Source: Coix lacryma-jobi var. lacryma-jobi (lineage: Eukaryota; Streptophyta; Magnoliopsida; Poales; Poaceae). Taken from it: 64,000 bases of DNA. Each line of letters begins with the position of its first letter. The stretch's first letter is position 1. Both the position numbers and the translations under genes were made by a program. This document shows positions 34,326 to 46,263 of this stretch, piece by piece. The stretch lies in assembly GCA_009763385.1 (NCBI GenBank), contig CM019825.1:117981131-118045130 (forward strand), read 5' to 3'. The notes under the pieces are model-generated. The model did no database searches. It was not told the origin of the DNA and saw only the letters and a program-made list of their open reading frames with translations.

Positions 34326-34766
34326 TGAACCCGTGCCATAGACGGGATGTGGTTCGCACACCCCGAGTCCCAGCACCGATGCCGGAGCATGTCCAGCCTC
34401 CACGCCGGGCACAGTGCATTCGCCATCCTTCTTGGCCTCCTGCCAAGTGTCACGACGCCATCACCTTCCTCCCGACTCGGCTGATGCACCGCGCATCCCC
34501 ATGTGCTCTTGCTTGTCAACGCCACGTGCCAGCTACCACAGCTGGTCCTCAGGTCTCCCGGTCCATCGGTCCAAGCTCCACGTCCGCCCTTCACCGCTCA
34601 CGGTCCGTCGGCACGGCACGTCCCTACTTGACCTTCACCTCACCTTCGACCACTGCCCGAGCTCTGCACCTACACATCAACACAGCCAAGAGACATGTTG
34701 CCCGTTGATCGATCACTCATCACTCAGGAAGGGAACCACAAGGGCACATATCACCTTGTGTTCTCA

Positions 34767-36527
34767 ATCTCCCCCTTGATGAGTGCATCGTCAACTCATA
34801 GTAACCGTAACCAGAATAGTAAGAAAACAGAATTAGATAGAAGGAGAAAAGCTCTCTCGAGATGTCCAAAAGCCAGAGAAAAGGCCGAAGAAGCACAAAT
34901 CGAAATAAGCGAAGCTTGGTCCCCAAAGACATGGGCAACGGTTCGACACAACCAAGCAAGAAATCGGAGCAACAACTCATCAAGGAGCAAAACTCGATCA
35001 AAACAGAGCACAAGACTTGGTTCCCAAAGACATGGGCAACAGCTCGACGCAACCAAGTCAGAGACAAGCTAGTCCTCAAGAAGAGGCAGAAAGGGCTCAA
35101 CACCACTAGCTGAAAGCTCAAAGCCGCACGAAGACTGCATAACAAGCAGATACTGCTAGTCCCTCAAGATAGAGGCACAGAGGCTCAACACAACCAGCAC
35201 TAAGCACGATACCAATCAAGAACCATCAAAACATGATGAAAAACAGCTAGTCCCTCAAGATAGAGGCACAGAGGCACGTCACAACTAGCTGAAACGATCG
35301 ATATCAAATAAGAAACCGACTCGGAACAGACACAGAAAAACTCCCCCTAACTCAAAGAACTCCCCCTCAGCAAGTGAAGTATAAATTGCAAATTGACACC
35401 ACCAGAAGCATTCTCCCCCTTGGGGGCAAATTGCAACCAAAAGAAAGGGGTAAAAGCTCAAGTAAGGAAAACAGAGCTAGGTCATGCCTATCGGAGTCAA
35501 GCAAATGCACATGAGTTAAAAGTGCAAGTTAGCAGCTTCAGGTATATACTCGAAAGAGTGAAAGAATGCTCTAAGGAGTGCTGATCCGACTACTAAGCAA
35601 CATGTAAAAGTGCTAGCAAAGGCTCAAACTGATCACCGAATACAGAATATGAATGCAGAAGCTTAGTGAGCAGTTTTAAGCCATTCAGAAACGGGTTTCA
35701 CCATCAAAATAGCACTGAACATGTATAGATAGGAAGTCAAACAAGTGCTAAATATGTATAAAAGGTGAACTACCCCTAGCAAAGTTCAATCATCATGCTA
35801 TAGAGTGAAACATGGACTTGTGTTTTCAGATTTTATCGGAGAAATTGCAGCGGTTATTAACACAAGTTCAAATTTAGCATGTGATTGCGAGAGGTTGAAA
35901 GCTTGTCATTGCCTAACTTTTCAACCGTGCTAAGCCTATGCATATGCAATTAGAAGCTTAAAGCATCGGTTTCGGTCTTACACTACACGGCTCAAGTTTA
36001 ACTCAAAGTGCTATGAGAAACAGTCTCGATACGTGATGTGCTGGCAAAGCAATCCCATCTCGATCTTTTTCAATTCACTAACACTTGGTTCATTTTAAGC
36101 AAGATATGAACAGTCCAAGCAAGTGAAAGACTCAGAACTAGAGACATAGCAACCTAGCATATATGAAATAGCTCAAGTGACCTCAACACATCCTACACAT
36201 GCTAGTTGCCAAACTCAATGGTGAACACGTATCAAGTTTTAAGTTCATTAAGCATGTTCAGCATTCTGAAAAATTAGCTTAGCTCACAAATTGTAGCAGT
36301 GATCAAAGAGAGCCTAAGCTACAAGCATCATCATATACCATCGAAGCATACACTAATCAGAGCATAAATTCATTCTAAGGAATATAGACATGAAGCTTGA
36401 AAATGAAAGATGTATGCATGATGAACTCAGAATCGGAGCCAAAATAAAAACAGAAAGACTCAAGACCCAAAAACAAAAAGGATCAGAAAGTCAGTTTATT
36501 TTACAACAAGCAAAATGTTTCCCCCAT
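34767..36527 (-). mobile_element. 3' untranslated region of element A
   Basis: About 1.76 kb without an open frame. It repeats a 'ctagtccctcaagatagagg' block three or more times and contains several CTCCCCCT tracts (near 34770, 35340-35370 and 35410). Some Sireviruses carry an envelope-like ORF in this position; none is open here. Confidence 0.65.
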
Positions 36528-39500
36528 CTAAAAGGGGAAACACACACCAAGCTCACCTCTCAACCTAGCAAAAGTTGAGAGATCCAAAGGCTTGGTGAAA
36601 ATATCCGCAACCTGGTTATGGGTGTCTACATGCCTAAGATCAATGTCGCCTTTCTCATAGTGATCACGAAGAAAGTGAAAGCGAACATCGATGTGCTAGG
36701 TCTTGGAGTGAAGAACATGGTTCTTTGCTACACTAATGGCAGAAGTGCTGTCGCAAAGTAAAGGAACTCGACTGAAATCTAGACCAAAATCACGCAATGT
36801 AGCAACCATCCATAAAAGCTGCGAAGCACAAGAAGCAGCGGCAACATACTCGGCTTCTGTAGTAGACTGGGCTACGTTCGACTGTTTGCGAGAAGACCAC
36901 GAAACCAGTGAAGAGCCAAGAAATTGATAAGTCCTAGAAGTAGACTTGCGCTCAAGCCGACAGCCGGCAAAATCCGCATCGGAGTAACCACAAAACGAAA
37001 GAGCCGAAGAAGAAGAGTACCAAAGTCCGAACTCAGGAGTGTATCGGAGGTACCTCATGATGCGCTTGACTGCTTGCTTGTGGGAAGTCCGAGGGGACGC
37101 CTGAAAACGAGCGCACAGACACACAAAAAACTATATGTCCGGCCTCGTTGCCGTCAGGTACAGGAGCGAGCCGATCATGCTCCTGTACTCCTTCTAGTCA
37201 ACTGCCTCTCCGTCCTAGTCCGCGTCCATCGCAGCAGTCGTTGCCATGGGCGTCGTAAGAGGCTTGGCCTCGCCCATGTCGAACTTCTTCAGGATGTCCT
37301 TCGTGTATTTGCCTTGTTGTACGAATGTCCCGTCTCGGGTTTGCTTGATTTGCAACCCGAGGAAGAAGGTCAACTCACCCATCATACCCATCTCAAACTC
37401 CCTGCTCATAGTATCTGCAAACTTGGCAACAAGCGCGTGAGAGGAGCCACCAAAGATGATATCATCCACGTAAATCTGGACTAACAGGGTGTCATTGCCT
37501 TGCTTGAGGAGAAACAAAGTTCTATCGACCCGTCTCATTTTAAAACCCTTGGAGAGTAAAAAGGTTTTCAAACGATCATACCACGCTCTCGGGGCTTGTT
37601 TCAAACCATACAAAGCTTTTGAAAGTTTATAGACATGGTTTGGAAACTTGGGATCCTCGAAACCAGGGGGTTGCCTAACATAAAACTCTTCCTCTATATA
37701 CCCATTCAAGAAAGCACTCTTGACATCCATCTGGTAAAGCTTAAAACCCTCCGAAGCAGCAAAGGCTAGAAGGATTCTAATAGCTTCTAAACGGGCTACA
37801 GGGGCAAAGGTTTCCTCATAGTCTATCCCCTCTTTTTGGCAAAAACCCTGGGCTACTAGCCTAGCCTTGTTCCTCACTACCATCCCATCCTCACCCTCTT
37901 TGTTTTTGAAAACCCATTTGGTACCTATAGGGTGGCATTCTGGTGGATGTGGAACTAGGGTCCAAACTTGGTTTCGCTCAAAGTTTTCTAACTCCTCATG
38001 CATGGCATTAACCCAGTTAGAATCAGAAACGGTGTGTCCAACATCTTTGGGCTCAAAAGAAGCAACGAATGCAGAATGAGCAAAGTGAGAGATTCCATAC
38101 GCTCGCGACCACGTGACTCGCTGGTCGATGCCGCCGATCATCTGCTGCGGGGGGTGAACTTGCTGAACGCTTCGGGGCGCTTGCCTTGCCGAAGTCGCCT
38201 CCCCCTCGCCAGATGCAGTCGCTCCCTCAGGTGCAGCGGGTGCTCACTGGAGAGGTGGCTCAAGAGGACCCCAAGAAGAAGATGTCGTGGGATCGGGTCC
38301 TCGAGCCGAAGTAGACGTCGCAGGGTCGACGGGGGCAGCCAGTGGAGTTGGCTCGGGATCACCCCAATTGGCATTCTCCTACTCCTCCTCCACAAAGATG
38401 GTCTCTCCCAGCTCCTGTTCTCCTGCAACATCAAAAGCAGAAGAAACACAAGGCATAGTCTCGTCGAATGTGACCTCGCAGGTCTCCACTATCCGGTTAG
38501 TCTCCAGGTTAAGAACTCGATAAGCACGTGAGTAAGAAGCATAACCAAGAAACACCCCATCAGCAGAACGAGATTCAAATTTGTCCAAATTGCCTTGCTT
38601 CAGGATGAAGCACTTACACCCAAACACCCAAAAATGAGACACCTTGGGTACCCGTCCAAAACGCAACTCATAAGAAGTTTTCTTCATGAAAGCTCGAAGA
38701 AAGATGCGATTTGAGACATGGCAAGCGATGTTGATCGCCTCGGCCCAAAAACGCCTAGGAGTCCTATGCTCATCGAGCATCGTCCTGGCCATCTCAACAA
38801 GGGTCCGGTTCTTGCGCTCAACAACACCGTTCTGCTGGGGGACATAAGGAAAAGAGAACTGATGCTCGATTCCATTAGAAGAACAGAAAGAAGCAAACTG
38901 AGAGTTATCAAACTCAGTACCATTATCGCTACGAATAGCTCTAATGGTATCAGGAGGAAACTCAGTTTTCAACTTCAAAATCAGATCACGAGCAAAAGGA
39001 AACACTTCATCCTTACCCTCCATGAAGAACACCCAAGAATACCTTGAAAAATCATCAACGATCACTAGAACGTACCACTTCCCACCCGCTGAGCAAACCC
39101 GAGCTGGACCAACTGTGTCCATATGTAAAAGCTCGCCGGGTCACTTTGTCATCACCTGATTAACAGGTGGGTGAGAAGCAGCAACCATCTTCCCATGACG
39201 ACAAGGATGGCAAACAAGGTCCTTCTGAAACTTAAGCTTGGGCAATCCTTGGATTAGGCCAAGTGAGCTAAGTCTTGCAAGCAAGTCAAAACTCAAGTGA
39301 CCGAGCCTCCTATGCCACTTCCACAAATCAGAAGAAGGACCAACCATCAAACATCTAGCAGAGCTGAAAGAACGAGAAAAGTCGGCTCTGAAAACATGGC
39401 CAAAAGGGACGATCCAACAAACAAGATCTCCCCGAGGGTCTAAAACATGACTCAAACCCTTCTTAAAGCGCACTTCACAATCATCCTCAAGAAGTTGTGA

Positions 39501-39743
39501 AACAGAAAGCAAATTGTAATGCAGGTTCGAAACCAAAGCAACATCCTTAAGAACAAAGTTCTCATTGAGCCGAATAGCTCCTTGAGAAACAACCTTACCT
39601 CTACTATTATCCCCGAAAGTGATGTGCTCCTTGTGCATCACGGGGCTAAGGCTGGAGAACCATTCCTTCTTTCCGGTCATGTGGCGCGAACACCCGGAAT
39701 CCATGAGCCACATGTTCTCCAACCGAAGTTCCTGCATCAATAG
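36528..39743 (-). pseudogene. pol of Sirevirus A (protease, integrase, RT, RNase H)
   Basis: One reading frame with at least six nonsense codons and no frameshift noticed. From right to left: protease active site DSGCSRHMTG (near 39705), GAG-pre-integrase finger, integrase core with RSDNGTEF and NGVVERKNRTL (39122-38379), RT with VKSAFLNGYIEEEF and the catalytic YVDDIIFGG (38141-37215), RNase H (CDSTSAISVAKN), and the end FPF at 36528. Stops include MTK*PGELL (39141), one at 38379, DI*FF (near 37128) and SKT*HIDV (36696). Several correspond to C-to-T changes at Gln or Arg codons, as expected of methylated, silenced DNA. The product would have replicated and integrated the element. Confidence 0.9.
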
Positions 39744-40095
39744 AAAGGCAGGAAGTGAGCATATGGCACAACACTGGGGTTAGTATACTGAGAAGGATAC
39801 CAGTGCTATGTCATAGGCCCCGAAAAAGTGTTAGGAGCAACACCAAACTGTCCTCGTCCCATGGGTGAATAGCGATCACCACCGAACTGAAAAGGTGGTC
39901 CGCTATGGAACGAAAAACCTCCAAATTCACCACTATGTCCCATCTGAGCAAAGCGATCACCACCATACTGAAAAGGTGGTCCGCTATGGGACTGAACAGC
40001 AAAACCTCTTACACTTGGCTCACGGTCGTATTGAGGACGACCAGAACCGCGATGGGCACAACCACCACCCCGTGGTGTAGCTGCCTGGGGCCTAG

Positions 40096-42477
40096 CTACC
40101 TGAGGGGGTGCACCTCCAGGCCTAGCGCCCTGCCTCTGAACTCCCCAACCTTGCACACCATGAAGAGGTGGTGCCTGGCCTCGTTGTTCAGCTCCAACTC
40201 CTTCCTAGCGTCTCTCTTCCTCCGAAAGCAAAACTCAGCTAGGTGACCCTTACGGTGACAGTACTCGCACTCAAACCTCACCACTCTCTTGGGTTGTTGG
40301 TTCCTAGTGTTGCGAGGGTTGTTCACTCTGGCTGGCTGCTTGCCCTTCGGAAGGGGATCACTAGAGACGTCAGAAAGGGTGTCAAGTGTGTTCCTAAGAT
40401 GGTTAGGTTTTGGAATCCACACTTGCTTGCGAGGTGGAGCCTTGGGAGGTTCATCAAGGATGCCATCCTTGGTGATAGGCTTGGGAGGCTCAGGTGGGGT
40501 GATCTTGGTGAGCTTAGGGATAGCGGATGGCTTCTCACTTGGGTTCACTCCGCTAAACTCACCGATCTTGCCAAAGGTACTAGCGCCCTTCCCGCCTGAA
40601 GCAAAGCCTACTCCCGAGCAATCAGTTCCCCTCTTGAACTGACTGATCATCATGCCCAACTGCAACTCACTGCATGACACCCAACTCAGGATGGACCGAA
40701 GGTATGTGTTTTCCTCCTCGGTTTGCATCCTGTCATGCCGACAGTTAGCAATTTCAAGCTCCATCCCCACGCATCGCTCACATGGAGCGGACAAAGTGCT
40801 AACTGAGCTGGCCTTCAAGGCTTCAGCAAACTTGGCATTAACTTCTGCCAACTCAGTTCGCAAGGTAGGACAAAGCTTGTACGCACCAAGCAAAAAGGAC
40901 CTTGCCTTCACTTCCTCCAACTCCTTCTTCAGGGAGGGACACTCTTTGCAATCACCTACCAAGTCTAGCCTACTCTTCAGCTCATCATACACCTCAATCA
41001 AGGAGGCATACTTGGTTTGCAAGGTGGCAAAGTTTGTCATATGCATCGTGCACTCCTCACACTCCTCCACATCGGTCACCTTCATCTCAGACCTAGCTAA
41101 CTCAAGCTCCTTAAGCGCCTCATTCATCTTAGCCTTAAACTCATTGCGCTCTCGGATAGCTCGCTTGAGTTGCTTGTCCTGAGCGAGAACTATGTCGATA
41201 AGAGAATCGCGCTCACCGGTAAGGCGATCGACAAGAGAAGAGGTTGATACCTCGGAAGCATCATCGTCGTCGTCGGTGTCGGCGTCCTTTGCCTGGCATT
41301 TGGCGTCCTCTTCGTCCAAGGCCATGGTGCAGAGACCCTTGGAGGAGTGGCCGAAGAAGCAGAGTCTGTTGAAGCGTTCTTCAGTCTTGTGCTCGGACCC
41401 ATCATCGCTGGAGTCGCCGTCGGAGGTCTTCTCGCCGTCCCTGATGGTGGCGAGGAAGGCACGCCGACCGGCGTCGAAAGCCTTCTCCATGTCCTCTCGG
41501 CGATAGCTGCCCTTCTTCTTCTTCCCGGCCTTGTTCTCCGGCTTGCCCTTGCGCCTGGAATTGCAGTTCTTGCCGGGGAAGTTCTTGTCGTTCTTGGGGC
41601 AGTTCGCCATGAAGTGGTCTAGGTCACCACACTTGTAGCAGCCCTCGCGTGCGCCACCACACCGACGATTCAGGCGGTTGTTGTGAAACTGCGAGAACTG
41701 GGTGATGACGAGGGCGAGCTCGTCGTCTCCAACCGCCTCCAACTGCTCCTCCGTGACTGTAAGCAAAGATTACAAAGAAAACAGAGGAGGCGAAGGGTCA
41801 GCAGAGAAAGTCGATCCACCTGTGCTTGAGACCAAAGCCATGGTATGTGAAGATGGGTTCTTCAGCTTGGCCTGAGTCAGGTGATCGATCTCGGTGGACT
41901 TGAGCTTGCTGAACAGCTCGTCCACGGTGAGGGTGTCATAAGATGTAGACTCTATGATGGTCGACACCTTCACCTCCCATACCCTCCGATCCAGGGCGTA
42001 TAGCAACTTGAGAGCCCTCTTATGATTGTCATAGGGTAGGTTAGCCCGATTGGCACGCATCTTGTTCACAATCGTTTGGAAACGAGCGAACATGGCATCA
42101 ATCGTCTCTCCCTCCAACTGAACAAAGTTCTCGTACTCGCGCTTGTACGTCTCGAAGAGTCTGGTCTTGACCTGAGTGGTCCCTTCGTGATAGCTCTAAA
42201 GCTTCACCCAGATCTCTCGTGCCGTCTCAAGCTCAGAGACACGCTCGAACTCAGGAAGGGAGATGCTGGCCAAAAGAACATTACGAGCCTTGGAGTTGGC
42301 CTCGTGCTGGTCAATCTGAATCTGACCCACACGAGCCGCAAGGACTACGTACTCCGCATTCTCACATATCTCCCATACAGAAGATCCGATGCGGTTGAGA
42401 TAAGCACGCATCCGAATCTTCCAATAGGGATAGTTCGTTCCATCGAACCACAGAGCCTTGTTGTTCCCTCGTTCCAT
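40096..42477 (-). pseudogene. gag of Sirevirus A
   Basis: It starts MERGNNKALWFDGTNYPYWK at 42477. One frame with nonsense codons at 42196 (WVKL*SYHEG) and 41770 (FSL*SLLTV). It carries two CCHC knuckles, CYKCGDLDHFMANC (about 41600-41640) and CEYCHRKGHLAEFC (about 40230-40270). An acidic segment and a coiled-coil-like region with Cys pairs lie between them. A shifted frame at 39806-40156 continues the C-terminus with two copies of an FHSGPPFQ-type repeat. The product would be the capsid/nucleocapsid protein. Confidence 0.85.
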
Positions 42478-42519
42478 GTCGCCCTTAGGATCCGAAACCG
42501 ATTAAGGTAGAGAAGATCC

Positions 42520-42541
42520 CTTAACCGGCTCCGATACCAAT
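42520..42541 (-). other. Primer-binding site of element A
   Basis: Minus strand TTGGTATCGGAGCCGGTTAA, adjacent to the 5' LTR start. It matches the TGGTATC-type site complementary to initiator methionine tRNA used by most copia elements. Confidence 0.75.
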
Positions 42542-42548
42542 TGAAGGA

Positions 42549-44616
42549 TGAAGGACCGAGAAAGCACTAGCAAGGCGACCAGAGGGGGGATGAATGGGAG
42601 CTCAAAAATTTCTCTCAAAATTTTGGGCAAATGTCCCAAAATCAACCCCCGAAAGCTACGACCGAAACCGTGATGCCCACGACCCTTGGAAGAGGGTGGA
42701 TGATCCCTAGGATCACAATGAGGCACCGCAAAGCGATAGCAAACCAAACACCACAAGCTCCGGCACAAGTTCAACCCTCAAAAACCAAGTCTCGAACGTA
42801 GATAGACGGCTACGTCGAGAAATCCCTAAATACCGATGCTAACAAGTAGCAAAGATACCTAGAGGGGTCCCTTGGTCAACTACAAGGCCAAACAAGAAGT
42901 CCGAAAACCAAGCGAGGAAGCCGGGAGAGCAAACGCACAAAACCGGAGGCTTCAGCCAATCCGTGGACTGTCCGGCCCTGGGGTACCGGACTGTCCGCCC
43001 CTACTGCGAACTATCCACGAGGGGACGGACTGTCCGCCGATGGAAAACGAGAAACAACAACTCTGCTGGAACCTCCCTGGACGTTCCCGGACTGTCCGCC
43101 AAACACAACGGCGAACTGTCCGCGGTTCAAAAATCACTTGCTCCTCAGCGCGGAGTCTGGCCGCTGGTCCGACCAAACCCGACGCGCGGACTGTCCGCCG
43201 GTCAAAACCGCGGACTGTCCGCCAACAAGCAGAGAGGGCGATTTCAGTCGCCTCCTCTCCAAATCTCTCCAAATTCAATCCAAATCAAAATCCCATGTTC
43301 CCAAACTTGGAGAAGATGATCATGGGGTAGTTAGGAGACTATCCCCAAAAAATCATCCGCTCAAATCGATTCAATCACCGGGAAATCGAAAGGGGAAGAT
43401 CAAGAACGAAAAAGCGCCACGAAAACGAAATCAACCCGATCTACTTGTTCGCAAGGAGTTAGATAAATTCCTTCGGTGGAAATGATCTCCTTTCAAAAAC
43501 GAACAAGTTGATTCAAATGGATTTTGCAAAGACGCAGTTGGGAGAGAGATTGAGTGACGGGAAAATCGCGGAGAAATGAAGAACGCGAAGAACACGAACA
43601 AAACGCGAATCAACACATCGATCTGCAACCGTGTGGCTACCACACGCTACAACAGTGAGGTTAAGGCCTCACTTCCTCAAAATCTCCAGTACACAGAGGT
43701 ATGGTTCTCTGCGGATCTCAGCTAGCTACAACAGGGGATTGGGAGAGCAGGAAACCCTAGAAGCAAAGAGCAAATGAACTGAGATGGATGGGGAGGTGGG
43801 TGTCTCCCCCTACTTATCCTAATTCTAACTATTCCTAATTCCCACTCTACCCCTAACTACTTACAGAGCGAACCAGCTAAACCCTAAGGTTATTCTGGAC
43901 CAACTCGAAGGTAGGTGGATCCGACGGCCACGCCCGCACAACTCGTAGCGTTGCCTCGACGCAACCTCCTGATTGCCGCCATGTGCCGCCACCGCTCTGC
44001 ACCCCCAGTTTTGTGGCCCAAACCGGGAAACCAGCCTTTCCAGCCAACCCCCGGTTTTGAGGCCCAAACCGGGAAACCAGCCCACCAACATCTGAGTTTT
44101 GAGGCCCAAACTCAGCAAACCCGCAGCGCCCAGGTTTTGAGGCCCAAACCTGGAAACCGTCCTCAGCCCGAGTTTTGTGGCCAAACTTGGAAACCATCCG
44201 CGCCCAGGTTTTGAGGCCCAAACCTGGAAACCATCCACCCGATGGTTTTTTTCTGGCTCTACCACCAAACCGAAGCTGTAGAGGGGATGCACCGCCCGTG
44301 AACCCCGTCCACCGACACGTGTCCCCAAGTCCACGACTCAGGCAACACATGACCGCAAGTCTTCGCTCGTCGCTGTCCCAGGCTGCCAGCCACCACAGCT
44401 GATCCTCGGGCCACCGGTCCCTCAGTCCAAGCCTCACGTCCGCCCTTCGCCACTCTCGGTCCATCGGCACGGCACGTCTCTACTTGACCTTCACCTTGCC
44501 TCTGATCACTGTATCCGTGCTCGACACCTGCACAACACAAGCCAAAGAACATGCACATCATCCCAGTTGACAATCACTCATCACTCAGAGACTCGGCATA
44601 CACCCATGTATCCGCA
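42549..44616 (-). mobile_element. 3' LTR of element B
   Basis: 2068 bp from TGAAGGACCGAG to CATGTATCCGCA (plus strand), with a polypurine tract to its right. It contains a GGACTGTCC array (about 42960-43225) and a hairpin array (44007-44275). By eye about 97% identical to the 5' LTR over the first 300 bp, so a fairly recent insertion. Bases 44239-44393 are absent from the 5' LTR. Confidence 0.9.
44007..44275. repeat. Hairpin array in the B 3' LTR
   Basis: Units near 44048 (CCCGG/CCGGG), 44092 (CTGAG/CTCAG), 44130 (CCAGG/CCTGG), 44168 (CCGAG/CTTGG, one base shorter) and 44203 (CCAGG/CCTGG), each about 24 nt around TTTTG[A/T]GGCCCAAA and spaced 35-44 bp. Confidence 0.8.
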
Positions 44617-46263
44617 ATCTCTCCCTTGATGAGTGCATTGTCAACTACCAACACAAATCATAATGGAAATAGAAGGAGGAAGAAGGAGAAGAGAGAACTC
44701 AACCAAATGACCCAAAAGCATAGCAAAGCCGAAGAAGGTCAAGTGGAAAGAGCAAAACAACTTGGTTCCCAAAGACACGGGTAATGGCTCGACGCAACCA
44801 AGCAAAGCAAAGCTAGCCCTCAAGAAGAGGTAGAACAGGCTCAACACCGCTAGCAAATACCAATTGAAAAATCCAGGCAAAATGCTAGTCCCTCAAGACA
44901 GAGGCACAGAGGCTCAACACAACTAGCAAAAGACTTGACATCAACTGAAAAGCTCGATACCAACTGAATCCAACTGAAGCAACTGCTAGTCCCTCAAGAT
45001 AGAGGCAGGGGCTCAACACAACTAGCAAAACGCTTCGAACCAATTGGAAAATTCAAAAATTCGGCACGAGCAAACTCCCCCTTGCATGGTGCACACAACC
45101 GATTCCTCTCCCCCTTGAACATGGGAGGCATGATTTGTCCAAATTCTCCCCCTTAGTTGAAAATGCACCATCAAGTAAAAGGAATCGAAAGCAATTTTCT
45201 CCCCCTCAAAAAATGCACCATCAAAAAGTGCCAACAAGAGAAAAACTCCCCCTTCGAAGATGCATATGAGTCAAAATGCAAGTTAGCAGCTTCAGGAATA
45301 TAGTCAAGAAAATGCAAAGATGCTCTGCACAGTATAGCTTCAATGACTCAACATCATCCACAAAATACTAGCAAAGGCTCAAACTGATCACCATATACGA
45401 AATATGAACATGAAAGCATAGTGAGCAGTTTTTAGCCAGAAAGATAGTCACCATCAAAATAGCACTACACATGTATAGACAGGAATCCGAACAAGTGCTA
45501 AGCATGTATACTAGGTGAACTACCCCTAGCACAGTTCAAACATCATGCTATAGAATGAAGCATACACTTGTGATTTCAGTTTTAAATCGGAGTTGCAGCG
45601 GTGAAATAACACAAGTTCAGAAATTTAGCAAATGTTTGCGAGAGGTTGAAAGCTTGTCATTGCCTAACTTTTCAACTGTGCGAAGCCTATGCAGAAGCAA
45701 TCAGAAGCTTAAAGCAACAGTTTCGGTCATACACTACACAGCTCAAGTTTAACTCAAAGTGCAATGAGAAACAGTCTCGAAACTATGATGTGTTGACAAG
45801 CAATCCCATCTCGATCTTTTCATATCACTTAAAACTTGGTTCAGATTTTAAACAGAATATGAACATACCAAGCAAGTGAATGACTCAAAACTAGAGACAT
45901 AGCAACCTAGCATATATGAAAAGCACGAGTGAACTCAACACATCCTACACATGCTAGTTTCACATCTCAATGGTGAACATTTTCAGTTTTATGTATGTTA
46001 AGCAGGTTCACCATTCAAAAATAGCTCAGCTCACAACATGTATCAGTGATCAGAAAGTGCATAAGCTACAGCATCAACATAAAGCATCGGAGCACAAACT
46101 ACACAGAGCATAGTTACATTCTTCAGACTATATTCATGAAGCTCAGAATGTAAAAGCGTATGTAAAATGAAATGCAGAAAAGATACAAGAAGATACCAAT
46201 TGAAGAAACAAAGATAAACGAAAAGTCAGTTTATGATCCAACGAACCAAAATGTTTCCCCCAT
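44617..46263 (-). mobile_element. 3' untranslated region of element B
   Basis: Non-coding, with at least two copies of a block containing 'tagtccctcaaga', and CTCCCCCTT tracts near 44625, 45075, 45110, 45150 and 45245. It corresponds to 31258-32642 of element C. Confidence 0.7.

Larger units (their letters stand above)
32643..34766 (-). mobile_element. 3' LTR of element A
   Basis: A 2124-bp LTR from TGAAGGATCGG to TGTTCTCA on the plus strand, with the polypurine tract CTCCCCCTTG to its right. It contains a GGACTGTCCGC array (about 32880-33215), a TATA box on the minus strand near 33824 and a hairpin array (about 34078-34325). It is a different LTR subfamily from B and C. Confidence 0.85.

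Noticed and set aside
42549..44616. A single LTR shared by two tandem elements A and B (LTR-int-LTR-int-LTR).
   Set aside because: The A-type LTR differs from the B-type LTR. Seven bases of the A LTR precede 42549, the rest resumes at 63904, and AAGGA is duplicated. Insertion explains everything.
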